A stretch of DNA of 64,000 nt from Chryseobacterium sp. MA9 (GTDB lineage Bacteria > Bacteroidota > Bacteroidia > Flavobacteriales > Weeksellaceae). Positions 63,907-64,000 of the stretch are shown one piece after another. The translations under genes and the position numbers were made by a program. Below the pieces are notes generated by a model. It worked only from the letters and a program-made list of their open reading frames with translations, had not been told where the DNA came from and did no database searches. The stretch is from assembly GCF_024399315.1 (NCBI RefSeq), contig NZ_CP075170.1, positions 3,534,001 through 3,598,000 on the forward strand. Direction: 5' to 3'. The stretch's first letter is position 1, and the number at the start of each line of letters is the position of its first letter.

Positions 63907-63944
63907 CAAAATTAAAACACTAATGCGACAAAATGTGTCGTGTT
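63907..63944 (-). promoter_or_regulatory. 38-bp operator-promoter, copy 5 (no gene directly after it)
   Basis: AACACGACACATTTTGTCGC (63925-63944, minus strand), 10 bp, then TAATTTTG (63907-63914). It points to the M15 gene but no open frame lies between it and copy 4. As its core is palindromic it might also act on a gene beyond the right edge. Confidence 0.75.
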
Positions 63945-64000
63945 TAAGAATTTTATTTATTTGTTTTTCAGACTGTTAAATATGATGTTAATTATGGTGT

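Noticed and set aside
60597..63944. Complete CBASS system
   Set aside because: The patatin resembles CapV and the WYL protein resembles CapW, but no cyclase (CD-NTase) gene is present in the window.
61572..63944. CRISPR array or transposon ends as the source of the five repeats
   Set aside because: Spacing between copies is irregular, each copy ends in a -7 box and sits before a gene, and there is no cas or transposase gene.

Overview
The window looks like the chromosome of a flavobacterium of the Chryseobacterium/Weeksellaceae type (phylum Bacteroidota). The evidence is low-GC coding, many -7 boxes of the Bacteroidota form TAnnTTTG, weak Shine-Dalgarno sites, a GldH gliding lipoprotein, T9SS type A sorting-domain proteins, GLPGLI proteins, an alternative complex III (act) operon and type III glutamine synthetase. 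No tRNA, rRNA, IS element or CRISPR array was seen.

Layout. 0-4 kb (minus strand): Fe-S assembly operon, IscA-like carrier - sufB - GNAT acetyltransferase - sufC - sufD (sufD runs off the left edge). 4-6 kb (plus): two GLPGLI paralogues. 6-13.6 kb (minus): zinc metallopeptidase, LTA-synthase-like sulfatase, TPR protein with ribH, a lipoprotein with apt, and a surface protein. 13.7-22.2 kb (minus): the six-gene actABCDEF respiratory operon, which passes electrons from quinol to cytochrome c. 22.3-31 kb: SPOR protein, membrane protein, T9SS cargo, selO, and the ricT-gldH-mrcA operon. 31.5-37.5 kb (plus): FadL-type porin with SGNH lipoprotein, prs with rplY, and sufS. 37.5-38.7 kb: a 41-residue double-glycine peptide gene on the minus strand, and opposite it a broken T9SS-cargo pseudogene. 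38.7-42.7 kb (minus): haem genes hemA-hemC-hemD-hemE. 43.1-48.8 kb (plus): rod-shape operon mreB-mreC-mreD-mrdA-rodA. 48.9-60.5 kb: mixed genes including a Qnr-like pentapeptide protein, NlpC/P60 lipoprotein, glutamine synthetase III, a two-part protein of unknown function, an M1 peptidase, coaX and tadA.

The most unusual part is the last 3.4 kb (60.6-64.0 kb). Four consecutive minus-strand genes (a WYL-domain regulator, a small CxxC-xx-H protein, a patatin phospholipase and an M15 endolysin-type peptidase) are each preceded by the same 38-bp element, and a fifth copy lies further upstream. The element is a 20-bp conserved block, exactly 10 bp, then a TAnnTTTG -7 box. The spacing from TTGTCG to the -7 box matches, from memory, the RecA-NDp promoters driven by the WYL activator PafBC in actinobacteria. 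I propose a WYL-controlled regulon joining a membrane-attacking and a wall-attacking enzyme, possibly induced by damage or infection. This is inference and has not been tested.

Several start codons were moved inward from the longest open frame because a -7 box overlaps the upstream codon or because a signal peptide begins at an internal ATG. These changes are noted gene by gene.
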